A stretch of 64,000 nucleotides of DNA from Brevundimonas sp. SH203 (GTDB taxonomy: Bacteria; Pseudomonadota; Alphaproteobacteria; Caulobacterales; Caulobacteraceae). Numbering within the stretch: position 1 is the first letter of the stretch; the number at the start of each line of letters is the position of its first letter. A model generated the notes under the pieces. That model was not told the DNA's origin and made no database searches. It worked only from the letters and a program-made list of their open reading frames with translations. The translations under genes and the position numbers were made by a program. Location of the stretch: NCBI RefSeq assembly GCF_002157625.1, contig NZ_BDMM01000007.1:107433-171432 (forward strand). Direction: 5' to 3'. Shown here one piece after another: positions 8,787 to 17,166 of the stretch.

Positions 8787-9176
8787 TCAGCCTTCTCCTT
8801 CAGTGTTCGGGGGAACCGGCGCGGCGCCGCGACGCGGAACCCAGCTGCCGAGATTGGAAAAGGCCGCCTTCAGCCCACCCGCCGCACCGGCGATGAAGGC
8901 CTCGCGCAGGGGTTTGTAGGCCTTGAAGGCCAGCGTCCCGACGACGAAGCCGACGGCGTTGATCAGGGGCAGGGGCCAGTGGAACACATGGCCGGCGGCC
9001 GGGACCAGGAAGGCGGCGAAGGTCACGCCGACCGTCCATTGCGCCAGGCGGTCGCGCCAGCCCAGACCGGGTTCCCACATCTGCCCGATGGCCGCGCCCA
9101 CGGCGCCGGGAATGAACGGCTCCAGCCAGTGACGCAGGCCGTCCAGAAGCTCGATCAGGGCGGGTTTCCAGTGCAT
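8787..9176 (-). CDS. Putative holin
   Basis: The 129-residue product has two or three hydrophobic helices (LEPFIPGAVGAAIGQMW, VTFAAFLVPAAGHVF and LPLINAVGFVVGTLAF) and a charged, proline-rich C terminus. Holins are small membrane proteins that open the inner membrane so the endolysin can reach the wall. Identification rests on size, membrane topology and position directly before the M15 endolysin with a one-base gap. I see no strict family signature, so an accessory lysis protein is possible. Confidence 0.7.
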   Translation of the reverse strand: MHWKPALIELLDGLRHWLEPFIPGAVGAAIGQMWEPGLGWRDRLAQWTVGVTFAAFLVPAAGHVFHWPLPLINAVGFVVGTLAFKAYKPLREAFIAGAAGGLKAAFSNLGSWVPRRGAAPVPPNTEGEG

Positions 9177-9266
9177 CAGCGCAGCGCTTCAATACGGTTC
9201 ATGCCGCTTAGATTGCGCTGCAACTGGACCCGGCAACGCGCTTCGCGAGCAGGCCTAAAACGAAAC

Positions 9267-11336
9267 CTACCAGGATGCCGGAACCGCCATCCAGGCCCCA
9301 TAAGACGACGCCGGGTTCTGGGATGGTGTCAGGTTGTTTCTGAAGTCACCACCCCAAACGAACACCTTCGCCGCCACAGTCGGGGACTCCGTCGAAATCC
9401 CGTATTCCTGGGTGGTGTAGCCCTCACGACGGCTGACGATATTGGAAATATAGATGTTGGTCGTGGTCGAGGCGCTGGCAAAGCCGGCCTTGCGGTAGGC
9501 GACACCTGCCTGACCGTTGTCCTTCAGGTTTGCACCCATAACCTGAAGAACCCTAAGGGTGGCGGTCGGGGCGACAAACACCCCGTCGAGTGCGCTATTC
9601 TGGATGATCAAGCCCGACATCAACAGGTTGCTGCCGGCTGGAGACGTACCCTGAATGATGACGCCACAGGCATTTTGGGTCGCCGGGATATTATCGAAGT
9701 TACGACCGCCCGGCACCATGCCGTTCCACTCGCAGAACGTGTCGAACATCTGGTTGTTTGCGCCGCAGTTCGCCCAGTCGAACCCATGCCCGTTATCGAA
9801 CGACGAATAGCAGTGATACATATTGATGTCGTTCCAGGCCGTCCCGGCTTCGCCAGCCAACCGCCACCCGCCCAGACCGTTTCTGAACGCGCCGCAGTTG
9901 ATGGCGACAGGTCCGGTCTGAAGGTTGGTCGAACCGAACGCATAGAGTTGATAGCCATAGCCGTTGTTCATTTGGCTGATGACGTTGGTCATCTTCCACT
10001 GAAGCGCAGGCTCGGCCCCAGTCGATGTGACTTCGCCCCGGATCCCGTGACGATAGTTGAACTGGGATATGACATTCGAAAGCTCAGAGTTGGCCGTCGA
10101 GAGGAGAAGGATGCCGTCATAGTGATTTTGAGTGATCACATCCTTGATGACCCCGAAACCCCCGTTCAGCGTCTGGATGCCAACGCCCCCATCCGCAGGA
10201 ACGGCAGACCTATCGACTGTGAAGTTGCTCAGTTCGACAGGCGCCACAGTGATCAGTACGGTTGCGGAGTTCGTTGTCGAGCCGACAAGCCTCGACCCCC
10301 ACTTACTGATCCCTCGGACTACAATCGTTCGACTGATGTTTACTGTTGCAACCTTGTAATCCTTATCCTGAAGAACGACCTTGCGAACACGAGGGTGCGC
10401 AATCGCCGCATTGATTGCAGCGGTGTCGTCCGTCACGCCGTCGCCCTTTGCACCGAACATTTCGGGCGTGACGGCCGCTTCGGCGATCTCCCACCATTGC
10501 CCATCCGCCGTCTGAAGCTGCCCCGAGGCGGCGCGCGTATAGAGCGCGCCGCCCCGATCTCCGGCGGTCGAAAAGCCCGCCGTGCGCAAATAGGTTTGGG
10601 GGGCCGGGACGCGGCCGGCTTGCGCCGCCGTGCGGGTTTGAAAATCCGCAATCTGAAGGTTCTCTCGCGCCTTCAGCACATCCGCCAGATCGGCCAGGTT
10701 GTGGCTCTTGTCCAGCTTGTTCAGAATGCTGGGCGCCGTGGGAGACGCGCTCGCCAGGTCGAGGATCTGCGTCAAGGCTGACTGAACAGCGACATGAACC
10801 ATCTCGGCGAGGCTCGCCGCCGCTGCGGCCCCGGCGATGTCGGCGTCGAAGCTTTCCAGGCTGCGGGAAAGATCTGGATGGCCGGCCGCGTCGAAGGCCA
10901 GCACGCTTCCGGCGCGGCGCTGGACGCGCGGCAACTCGAACCCGGCCTCGCCCACCGGCGCGGCGACTGATCGATCCAGATCGCGCCGGATCTCCTGCAA
11001 CTGCCCCTGAAACTCTTCGGCGTCGCCTTCCAGCGTCGGGGTCCGGACAGCCCCATTCGGGGTGTGCGCCCGCAGACGCGACGCTGGCAGGCGAGAATAG
11101 ACCCAGACGCGATCACCGGCTTGAGCGGCCGCCGTCAGACGCGCCGTGAAGGCTTCCCCGTTGACATCGACGGGCGCAACATCGGGCGCCGAAAGGATCG
11201 TTGACGCCTCGCCGCGCTCGCACCGGATACGCAGTCCGGCTGCATCGATCAGAGGAAAGTCCGCCGGGAAGTCGGTCTGACCGGCGGCGGCGATGAAGGG
11301 ACCGGCGATCCGGTCGTTTTCGGGCAATGCGGCCAT
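9267..11336 (-). CDS. Tailspike with pectate-lyase-like beta-helix
   Basis: A receptor-binding tailspike, 689 residues from the ATG at 11336; a TTG at 11369 is an alternative start. The first ~230 residues form a virion-anchoring part with an Ala-rich helix region (ADIAGAAAAASLAEMVHVAV). The motif MFGAKGDGVTDDTAAINAAI then marks the start of a right-handed beta-helix of the pectate lyase 3 type (PF12708). Asn/Gly-rich coils follow (GIRGEVTSTG, GYGYQLYAFGS) to an aromatic C terminus (YGAWMAVPASW). Such domains often cut surface polysaccharide. The beta-helix part, about 9300-10450, is visibly less GC-rich than its surroundings, suggesting recent exchange. It is the last structural gene before the lysis cassette. 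Confidence 0.85.
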   Translation of the reverse strand: MAALPENDRIAGPFIAAAGQTDFPADFPLIDAAGLRIRCERGEASTILSAPDVAPVDVNGEAFTARLTAAAQAGDRVWVYSRLPASRLRAHTPNGAVRTPTLEGDAEEFQGQLQEIRRDLDRSVAAPVGEAGFELPRVQRRAGSVLAFDAAGHPDLSRSLESFDADIAGAAAAASLAEMVHVAVQSALTQILDLASASPTAPSILNKLDKSHNLADLADVLKARENLQIADFQTRTAAQAGRVPAPQTYLRTAGFSTAGDRGGALYTRAASGQLQTADGQWWEIAEAAVTPEMFGAKGDGVTDDTAAINAAIAHPRVRKVVLQDKDYKVATVNISRTIVVRGISKWGSRLVGSTTNSATVLITVAPVELSNFTVDRSAVPADGGVGIQTLNGGFGVIKDVITQNHYDGILLLSTANSELSNVISQFNYRHGIRGEVTSTGAEPALQWKMTNVISQMNNGYGYQLYAFGSTNLQTGPVAINCGAFRNGLGGWRLAGEAGTAWNDINMYHCYSSFDNGHGFDWANCGANNQMFDTFCEWNGMVPGGRNFDNIPATQNACGVIIQGTSPAGSNLLMSGLIIQNSALDGVFVAPTATLRVLQVMGANLKDNGQAGVAYRKAGFASASTTTNIYISNIVSRREGYTTQEYGISTESPTVAAKVFVWGGDFRNNLTPSQNPASSYGAWMAVPASW

Positions 11337-11381
11337 GATCCGACTGTGCGGCGGCGCCGAGACCTGCAACGCGGTTCGGCG

Positions 11382-14066
11382 CTACTCCGGGCGCCCGCCC
11401 ATGTTCGCCAGATCCGGCGCGCGTTCGGGGAAGTTCGATCCCTGCGGCCAGAATTGGCCCTGGCCGGTTTCCTTCTCCATCCGCCGCGCCCGGCGACGAA
11501 AGGCGTCCTCGGCTTCGGGGTCCACGGCGCGCTGCAGATTGTCGGCGACCAGACGGCTGAAGGCGGCGCGGCTCCACCACAGGCTGGACAGGGGATTGTA
11601 GTTCGAGACGAACCGCGCGCCCTCGCGGCCGATGTGCGCATCCGCCACGGCCTCGTCCAGCGGCTTGCCCGGCTCGCCGGGCTTGCCCGTCATCGCCCCC
11701 GCGATCTCCAGCGCATTGCCGCCGGTCAGGCCCCAGGCGTCGCTGGCCAGCTGACCGACCGGGCCGAACGCGGCCACCGGCGCCGTCTTTCCGTTTCGCG
11801 CTTGGGCGGCATAGAAGAAGTCGCCCGCCATCCCCAGGCCGCCGCCCTGCGCCAGGGCCGCGCCCCAGAATTTGGGATCGTCCATCGGCCGGGGGTCGTT
11901 CCCCTTGGCCATCTCACGCAGCTGGATGTTGATCGCCCCGCCCACGGTCATGAAGGCCACGGCCCCGGCCGCCATGCCCGCCAGGTTCATGAAGGCGTTG
12001 CCCCCCTGCGCCCGCGCCTGGAGCGCCATCTCCTGGGCGTACAGGCTGGTCAGTGTGGCGGTGAACCCCTTGAACATCGACGTGGACCGCTGCAACTCGC
12101 CCCAGAAACTGCCCGGTCGCGCGGTGATCCACATGGCCCGCGTCTCCAGCGTCGTCTCTGGCGACACCAGGCGGGTTTCCATGTCAATCGCCTCTGACAG
12201 CCGCAGCGCCAACTCGGGGTGGGCGATGTCGTCGGGCTTCAGGAAGGTCGCGCCCGTGCGCGGCTCGAACACCGGCGCCGCGCGCATGATGGTCCAGTCC
12301 GCCTCGGTGAAGCCCTGCGCGTCCATCCAGCGCGCTAGCGCCTGTTCCTTCACGTCGCCGCGCGCCAGATCCGCCAAGCTCTTGACCTTGGCGTCGTGCA
12401 GCGCGCCCATCAGCTCGAACCGGAACGACCGTTTGCGCGCCGCCACCAGGCCGGTCAGCCCCTGCAGGCGGATCACCGCCGCAGGCAACCTTCGCGAGAA
12501 GGCGTTCAGCTTGCCTTCCGCCTTGGCCCCCACGGTCATCAGACGCAGATTGTCGTGGCTCCCCCGCACGAAACCGTCCGTGGCCTGTTCGATGATGAAG
12601 CCGGTCCGCCGCGCGATGGCCCGCTCGGCCGGGTCCGCCAGCAGACGCATCAGCTCGCCCATGTCGCCGTTGCGCGAGAGGCCGGTGAACCTGCGCGCCA
12701 TCCGGCCGAAAGTAACGCCCGAGCTGATCTCGCCCAAAACCGCGCTTCCCAACATGGACGCGGTCAACACGGCGCGCACGCCGCCCCCCACGTTCGACAG
12801 GGTGGTGTTAACCGGCATGCTCAGATCGCCGTTGAAATGAGCCATCATCCGCTCGGCCTCCAGGACCATGCCCTCGGCGCGGTCGCGGGCGCCCACGACG
12901 CCGTTCATCTCTTCCAGGGCGCCCTCGCGCCGCGCGAAGGCCGCCAGCCATTCGAACTGGTGACGCGGGTTCGGCCCCAAGATCTGCATCTGGGCCACGT
13001 CGCGCGCCATATCGTCCAGGTGGCCCATCATCGCCTGGAACGGATCGCCCTCGCCGAACTGGCGCTGATAGGTCATCCAGTCGTCGGCCGACCGAAAGGC
13101 CAGGAACCGCTGCTCGGCGCGCTGCGTCGCCAACGCCCCTTTGCCGATCCGCTCGCCGGGGCCGCCCTTGTTGGCCCCGCCGCTGGCGATGGTCTCCCAC
13201 ACCTCGCCGAGAACCGCCGCCAACCGCTTGTCGGTGAACGGTTGTTTGGTCACGCTGTCGATCATCTTGGCCCGGTCCAGCAGGGGCGTGATCGCCGCGA
13301 CCCACTGATCCCTGCCCACCCGCCGCACCGCGACCGGATCGTGCATCTGCGGCAGGCCCCAGCCGTCCAGCTTGCCGATGGCCCCGCCGGCGGCGTTGAA
13401 CATATGCCGCGCCGTCTCGGCCGTGCCGTCCCACGCTTGGGCCAGGGCCTTGGCCGCCTTGTCGCCGGTGTCCTCGCCGAACGCCTCGCGCACCACATTG
13501 TCCATGTGGGCGCGGCCGGGCGCATCGAAGCCCGTTTTGGTTTCGAACTTCTCGATCAGGTCCGCCATCATCGCGTCGAACTTGCCACGCACCGCCCGGT
13601 ATCGTCCCTCGACGCTGGCGCCCGGCGCGCCCGACAGGCCCGGCCGGTTCTCCACCAGCCGCTTCAGCGCCATGGCCGCGACCGCCCCCTTGGAATAGGG
13701 CTTGCCCTTCTCCGGCGGCGTCCCGCCCTGGACCCAGCCGCCCTTCGGCGGCTTGCCCGATCCGTCGCCGCCGCCCAGGACGACGACGCCGCTATAGCCG
13801 CGCCGCTCCTTCAGCCCCGCAATCGTCTCCAGCGCCGCGCGCCGCGTCCGCACCGACAACTGGCGACGACGCCGCGCCTCGATGGCCTCGGCCTCCAGCT
13901 TGCGCATGGCGGCCTCGCCCGCCGCCCGGTCGGCGTCCACCGGCCCCAGCGTCTCCGACGCGACCGAATAGGCGTCCTCATAGGCCGCGCTGGCCAGGTC
14001 CGCCGTCTCCTTGTCGATCTCGCCCTTGGCCAGAGCCTCGACGATACAGCCCCGAAACTCGGCCAT
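11382..14066 (-). CDS. Large internal virion (ejection) protein
   Basis: The 894-residue product has no domain I can name with certainty. It follows the GH108 and polyvalent proteins in a block typical of podoviral ejection proteins. The middle is mostly helical. The C-terminal third holds long hydrophobic stretches (AFMNLAGMAAGAVAFMTVGGAINI, ALAQGGGLGMAGDFFYAA) that could insert into the host membrane during DNA ejection. A Gly-rich linker (VVLGGGDGSGKPPKGGW) lies at about residues 95-112. The start codon at 14066 shares one base with the stop of the preceding small gene. The role is inferred from position, size and hydrophobic segments. Confidence 0.65.
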   Translation of the reverse strand: MAEFRGCIVEALAKGEIDKETADLASAAYEDAYSVASETLGPVDADRAAGEAAMRKLEAEAIEARRRRQLSVRTRRAALETIAGLKERRGYSGVVVLGGGDGSGKPPKGGWVQGGTPPEKGKPYSKGAVAAMALKRLVENRPGLSGAPGASVEGRYRAVRGKFDAMMADLIEKFETKTGFDAPGRAHMDNVVREAFGEDTGDKAAKALAQAWDGTAETARHMFNAAGGAIGKLDGWGLPQMHDPVAVRRVGRDQWVAAITPLLDRAKMIDSVTKQPFTDKRLAAVLGEVWETIASGGANKGGPGERIGKGALATQRAEQRFLAFRSADDWMTYQRQFGEGDPFQAMMGHLDDMARDVAQMQILGPNPRHQFEWLAAFARREGALEEMNGVVGARDRAEGMVLEAERMMAHFNGDLSMPVNTTLSNVGGGVRAVLTASMLGSAVLGEISSGVTFGRMARRFTGLSRNGDMGELMRLLADPAERAIARRTGFIIEQATDGFVRGSHDNLRLMTVGAKAEGKLNAFSRRLPAAVIRLQGLTGLVAARKRSFRFELMGALHDAKVKSLADLARGDVKEQALARWMDAQGFTEADWTIMRAAPVFEPRTGATFLKPDDIAHPELALRLSEAIDMETRLVSPETTLETRAMWITARPGSFWGELQRSTSMFKGFTATLTSLYAQEMALQARAQGGNAFMNLAGMAAGAVAFMTVGGAINIQLREMAKGNDPRPMDDPKFWGAALAQGGGLGMAGDFFYAAQARNGKTAPVAAFGPVGQLASDAWGLTGGNALEIAGAMTGKPGEPGKPLDEAVADAHIGREGARFVSNYNPLSSLWWSRAAFSRLVADNLQRAVDPEAEDAFRRRARRMEKETGQGQFWPQGSNFPERAPDLANMGGRPE

Positions 14067-14326
14067 CAGTCAGGCTCCGACTTCAGCCAATCGATTTTCG
14101 CCCGCAGCGCGCGGGCCGTCGCCCTGTATCGAGCCGCCGATGCCCGCAGCGCGCGGGCCTTCGCCCCGTATCGAGCCGCCAGCGCTCGGGAGAAAATCTC
14201 TGCTGCGTAGTGGGGCAGAACGCAGGCCCACGCCCACGCGAACGAAACCGCGATGAAAGCCGCGCTCGACCAAACGATCACACGCCCTACGGCGCTAACG
14301 TATTCAAACATATCCATCGTCATCAT
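14066..14326 (-). CDS. Small membrane protein with coiled coil
   Basis: The 86-residue product has one N-terminal transmembrane helix (VIVWSSAAFIAVSFAWAWACVL) followed by an Arg/Ala-rich helical tail with a short internal repeat (RALAARYGAKARALRASAARYRA). It is sandwiched between two ejection-type genes: its start overlaps the polyvalent gene stop by four bases and its stop overlaps the next start. I do not know its role; a virion-associated or membrane-acting accessory is a guess. An ATG six bases downstream (MDMFEY) is an alternative start. Confidence 0.6.
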   Translation of the reverse strand: MMTMDMFEYVSAVGRVIVWSSAAFIAVSFAWAWACVLPHYAAEIFSRALAARYGAKARALRASAARYRATARALRAKIDWLKSEPD

Positions 14327-17166
14327 CCTTGACCAGGCGCACAGCGCCGCAACACATCGGCCGCCTGCTGGGCGCGCGGCGGTTCATCCAGATCGTCGAA
14401 CAGGCCGGGCGGCGGCTTATCTTCGAATGCTGGGTGGATCGCAGTTTTCGGCGGGTCGGCGCCAAGCTGCACGTCATCGGCTGACCGGAACGAGATATTG
14501 AGATAGTCCGCGTCCGGCCGTCCTGGCTGTTCTCTGACAAAGGAGCCGCGCCAACCTTGCTCGTCCCAAAGCTTCGGGTTTTCCCAAAGCCTCCACGCGC
14601 CGTGTCGGACGGCCTCTAGGTCCATATCGCTCAGCGCGCCTTCGGTTCGCTCATAGAACGCGATCACCTGATTGATGTGGTCCTCGTTGCGGAAGTCCCC
14701 GAGACCGACAGTCGAGACCCGCCCCTCGTAAACCTCGCCATCAACAGTTGCGTATTGCTCCGCCAGTTTGCGGTCGGTTGTCACGGAAACGACGGGGTCG
14801 TAATCGAACCCCGGTTGGGCGCTGGGCTCCAAGCGAGTGAGCCCCCTCGTCGGCGAGCCATGATAGACAACCAATTCCTGGGCGGTTGGAGAGCCTGCCA
14901 TTTCCAAAGCGGCGTCTTCCGGCTTCGGCGCGATCTGGGATTTCTGCCCGACGCCCGCCGGTTCATCGAACAATCCGGCCGCCTCCAGCGCCTGGGCCGA
15001 CGGCGGCGCGGGGTCGATCATCTCGGCCCGCACCGCGTCCAGGGCCTCGCCCGCCGCCACGGCCGCGCGGATGCGCGCCGTCAGCCCCTTTGCCGCATCT
15101 GCCGGCGTCGTCTCGCCCTTGGTCACGGCGGCGGCCGCCTCGGCGAAGGCTTCGCCCATCTCGCCGGAGCGTAGCGCCAGCCGCGACACCAGCTCGGACG
15201 CCGCCCGGTCCACCGCCAGCCGCCGCTCGTTGTCCGACCGCGCCAGGATGTTGCCGCCGGCCTCGATGGCCTCCGCATTGCGCACCAGCGCGGCGTTCAG
15301 CTTCTCGTCCCGACGCAGCGCGCCCATGACCGCCTCGCGGATGCGGCCGCGCGCGATCACCGTGCTTTCGCGCGGCAGGCCGCCGAACAGATCCATCTGC
15401 CGCCCCTCGGACTTGATGAAGTCGTCCAGCAGCCCTTCCTGCACCAGCGCCCGCGCGCCCTCGGCCGACCTCGGCTCGCCGCGCCGGATCAGCTCGACCA
15501 GATCGCCGTGCAGTTCGGGCCGGTCCGCCGCCTGTTCGCCGATCACGGCGGCGTAGCGTTCGGGGATCACCTTGTTGACGACGGCGCGAAACCCCTCGTC
15601 GGACAGGCTGGCCAGCTGGCGCGCCTGGTGGATGAACTCGCCGGTGATCGGCAGGCTGCGATCCCGCATCGCGCCGGGCGCCTCGCGGAACAGCTTGGCC
15701 GCGTCCATGATCGCGCCGGACCCTTCGCGGATGTTCTTCAGCGCCGCGACCACGCGCACCTCGCGGTCGGTCCAGCCGTCGCGCGCCCGGAACAGATAGC
15801 CGTCCAGCTGGGCGTCTTCCCACCCCTGTTCCGCCAGCCGGCGCGCCAGGCCCCGGCGCTGGTGGCCGTCCGCGACGATCATCCGCCCGTCCAGATCCTC
15901 GAACAGGATCGCCTTGCCCGACGCCGTGGCGTCCCAGCGCTCGACGCCCTTCAGCCGGTTCGTCACCCCGTCGGCGTCGCCCTCGGCCTTGTATTGGAAC
16001 CGGGCGGCGTCCGCCTCGACCGTCATCGGATCGAACCGGCCCGCATAGATGGTCCGGCCCCGATAGTCGGCGGCCTGCAATTCAGGTTGCGATGGCCTGA
16101 CACCGCCTGACACCCCCGGATCGCCTGATTTGGGTTGCGAATGCCTGACAGGCCCTGACACCCTGTCCGTTCCGGTCGATCCGAACAGATCGTCCAGCCC
16201 TTGCTCCGGCTGGACGCGGGGCAGGGGACCGCCCGTCGCCAGCGCCTCTCGGGCCGCGTCGAAGTCGTCGGCGGTCCCGATGGCCGCCTCGTCGTCCAGC
16301 AGCCGATCCAGCGCCTCGCCCACGCCGCGCGCCTCGGAGTTGCCCGCCCGCACCAGGCGCGCCCGCGCGGCTCTCAGCGCGGCGCCGCCGCCGGCCGCCA
16401 GGGCTTCGAAGCCTGCGCCGCCCGCCGCGCCGAAGCCGATGTCCAGCACGGCCTCGCCGGGCGTATAGGCGGGGCCGCCATACTGGGCGTCCTCGATCCT
16501 CTGCCCTACATCCAGGGCGGCGGCCCCTGCGCCGGCGCCCGCCTGCGCCGCCATCCGGATCAGCAGGGACTTGCCGGCGCCCCAGCCGCCGGTCGCGACC
16601 GCGACCCCCAGCTGGGCCGGATCGCTCAGCATCGCCCCGGCCGTCTGTCCCACGAAGGACGCCGCCCCGCCGGTCCAGCCGGTCGAGGCGTCGTCGGCGC
16701 GGCGTCGAATGCCGGTCAGCGCCTGGTCCAGCGACTGGCGCACCATCGCCTCGGTCGGCAGGGCGTCCAGAACGCCGGGGTTCTCGCGCCTCAGCCGGTC
16801 GATCTCGGCCTCATAGGCGTCGTCCCGCAAGGAACCGGGCCGCCCCAGGATGCGGGCGTTCCAGTCGTCGACGGGGATCACCCGGTCCATGAACCGCTTC
16901 AGCCCGTCGCGATCCGCCGTCGGTTCGCCGTTCAGCGTGTCCGACAACGGCAGACGCCGCCCCAGCAGGCGCTCGGCCTCGCGGTGCCGGTCCCACATCA
17001 GGGCGTTGTAGCTTTCCTCCCGCGCGCCCGCGCGCCGGGTCTGGCCCGCATCGATCATGTTGCGGTTCACCGTGTCCCAGAACGGAACCGGGGCGGCGAT
17101 GGCCGGGGCGACGTCGTCGGTCTGGCGCGGCTGGTCGCGCCGCACGCTGCGAAAACGAATGCTCAT
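14323..17166 (-). CDS. Phage polyvalent protein with ParB/DdrB-like and ADP-ribosyltransferase-like domains
   Basis: A 947-residue product from the ATG at 17166, which overlaps the upstream stop as ATGA. Residues 1-340 are helical with Ala/Gly-rich hydrophobic patches (ALDIGFGAAGGAGFEALAAGGG), as in ejection proteins. Residues ~370-480 match a ParB/DdrB-type domain (RTIYAGRFDPM, then MIVADGHQRRGLARRLAEQG at 429-448). Residues ~765-910 resemble an ADP-ribosyltransferase of polyvalent proteins (VVYHGSPTRGLTRLEPS, then VVSVTTDRKLAEQYATVDGE). Large multidomain polyvalent proteins are known to enter the host with phage DNA and act as anti-defence or takeover effectors. The position among ejection genes fits delivery from the virion. 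The domain calls are by eye; the ART assignment is less sure than the ParB-like one. Confidence 0.72.
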   Translation of the reverse strand: MSIRFRSVRRDQPRQTDDVAPAIAAPVPFWDTVNRNMIDAGQTRRAGAREESYNALMWDRHREAERLLGRRLPLSDTLNGEPTADRDGLKRFMDRVIPVDDWNARILGRPGSLRDDAYEAEIDRLRRENPGVLDALPTEAMVRQSLDQALTGIRRRADDASTGWTGGAASFVGQTAGAMLSDPAQLGVAVATGGWGAGKSLLIRMAAQAGAGAGAAALDVGQRIEDAQYGGPAYTPGEAVLDIGFGAAGGAGFEALAAGGGAALRAARARLVRAGNSEARGVGEALDRLLDDEAAIGTADDFDAAREALATGGPLPRVQPEQGLDDLFGSTGTDRVSGPVRHSQPKSGDPGVSGGVRPSQPELQAADYRGRTIYAGRFDPMTVEADAARFQYKAEGDADGVTNRLKGVERWDATASGKAILFEDLDGRMIVADGHQRRGLARRLAEQGWEDAQLDGYLFRARDGWTDREVRVVAALKNIREGSGAIMDAAKLFREAPGAMRDRSLPITGEFIHQARQLASLSDEGFRAVVNKVIPERYAAVIGEQAADRPELHGDLVELIRRGEPRSAEGARALVQEGLLDDFIKSEGRQMDLFGGLPRESTVIARGRIREAVMGALRRDEKLNAALVRNAEAIEAGGNILARSDNERRLAVDRAASELVSRLALRSGEMGEAFAEAAAAVTKGETTPADAAKGLTARIRAAVAAGEALDAVRAEMIDPAPPSAQALEAAGLFDEPAGVGQKSQIAPKPEDAALEMAGSPTAQELVVYHGSPTRGLTRLEPSAQPGFDYDPVVSVTTDRKLAEQYATVDGEVYEGRVSTVGLGDFRNEDHINQVIAFYERTEGALSDMDLEAVRHGAWRLWENPKLWDEQGWRGSFVREQPGRPDADYLNISFRSADDVQLGADPPKTAIHPAFEDKPPPGLFDDLDEPPRAQQAADVLRRCAPGQG

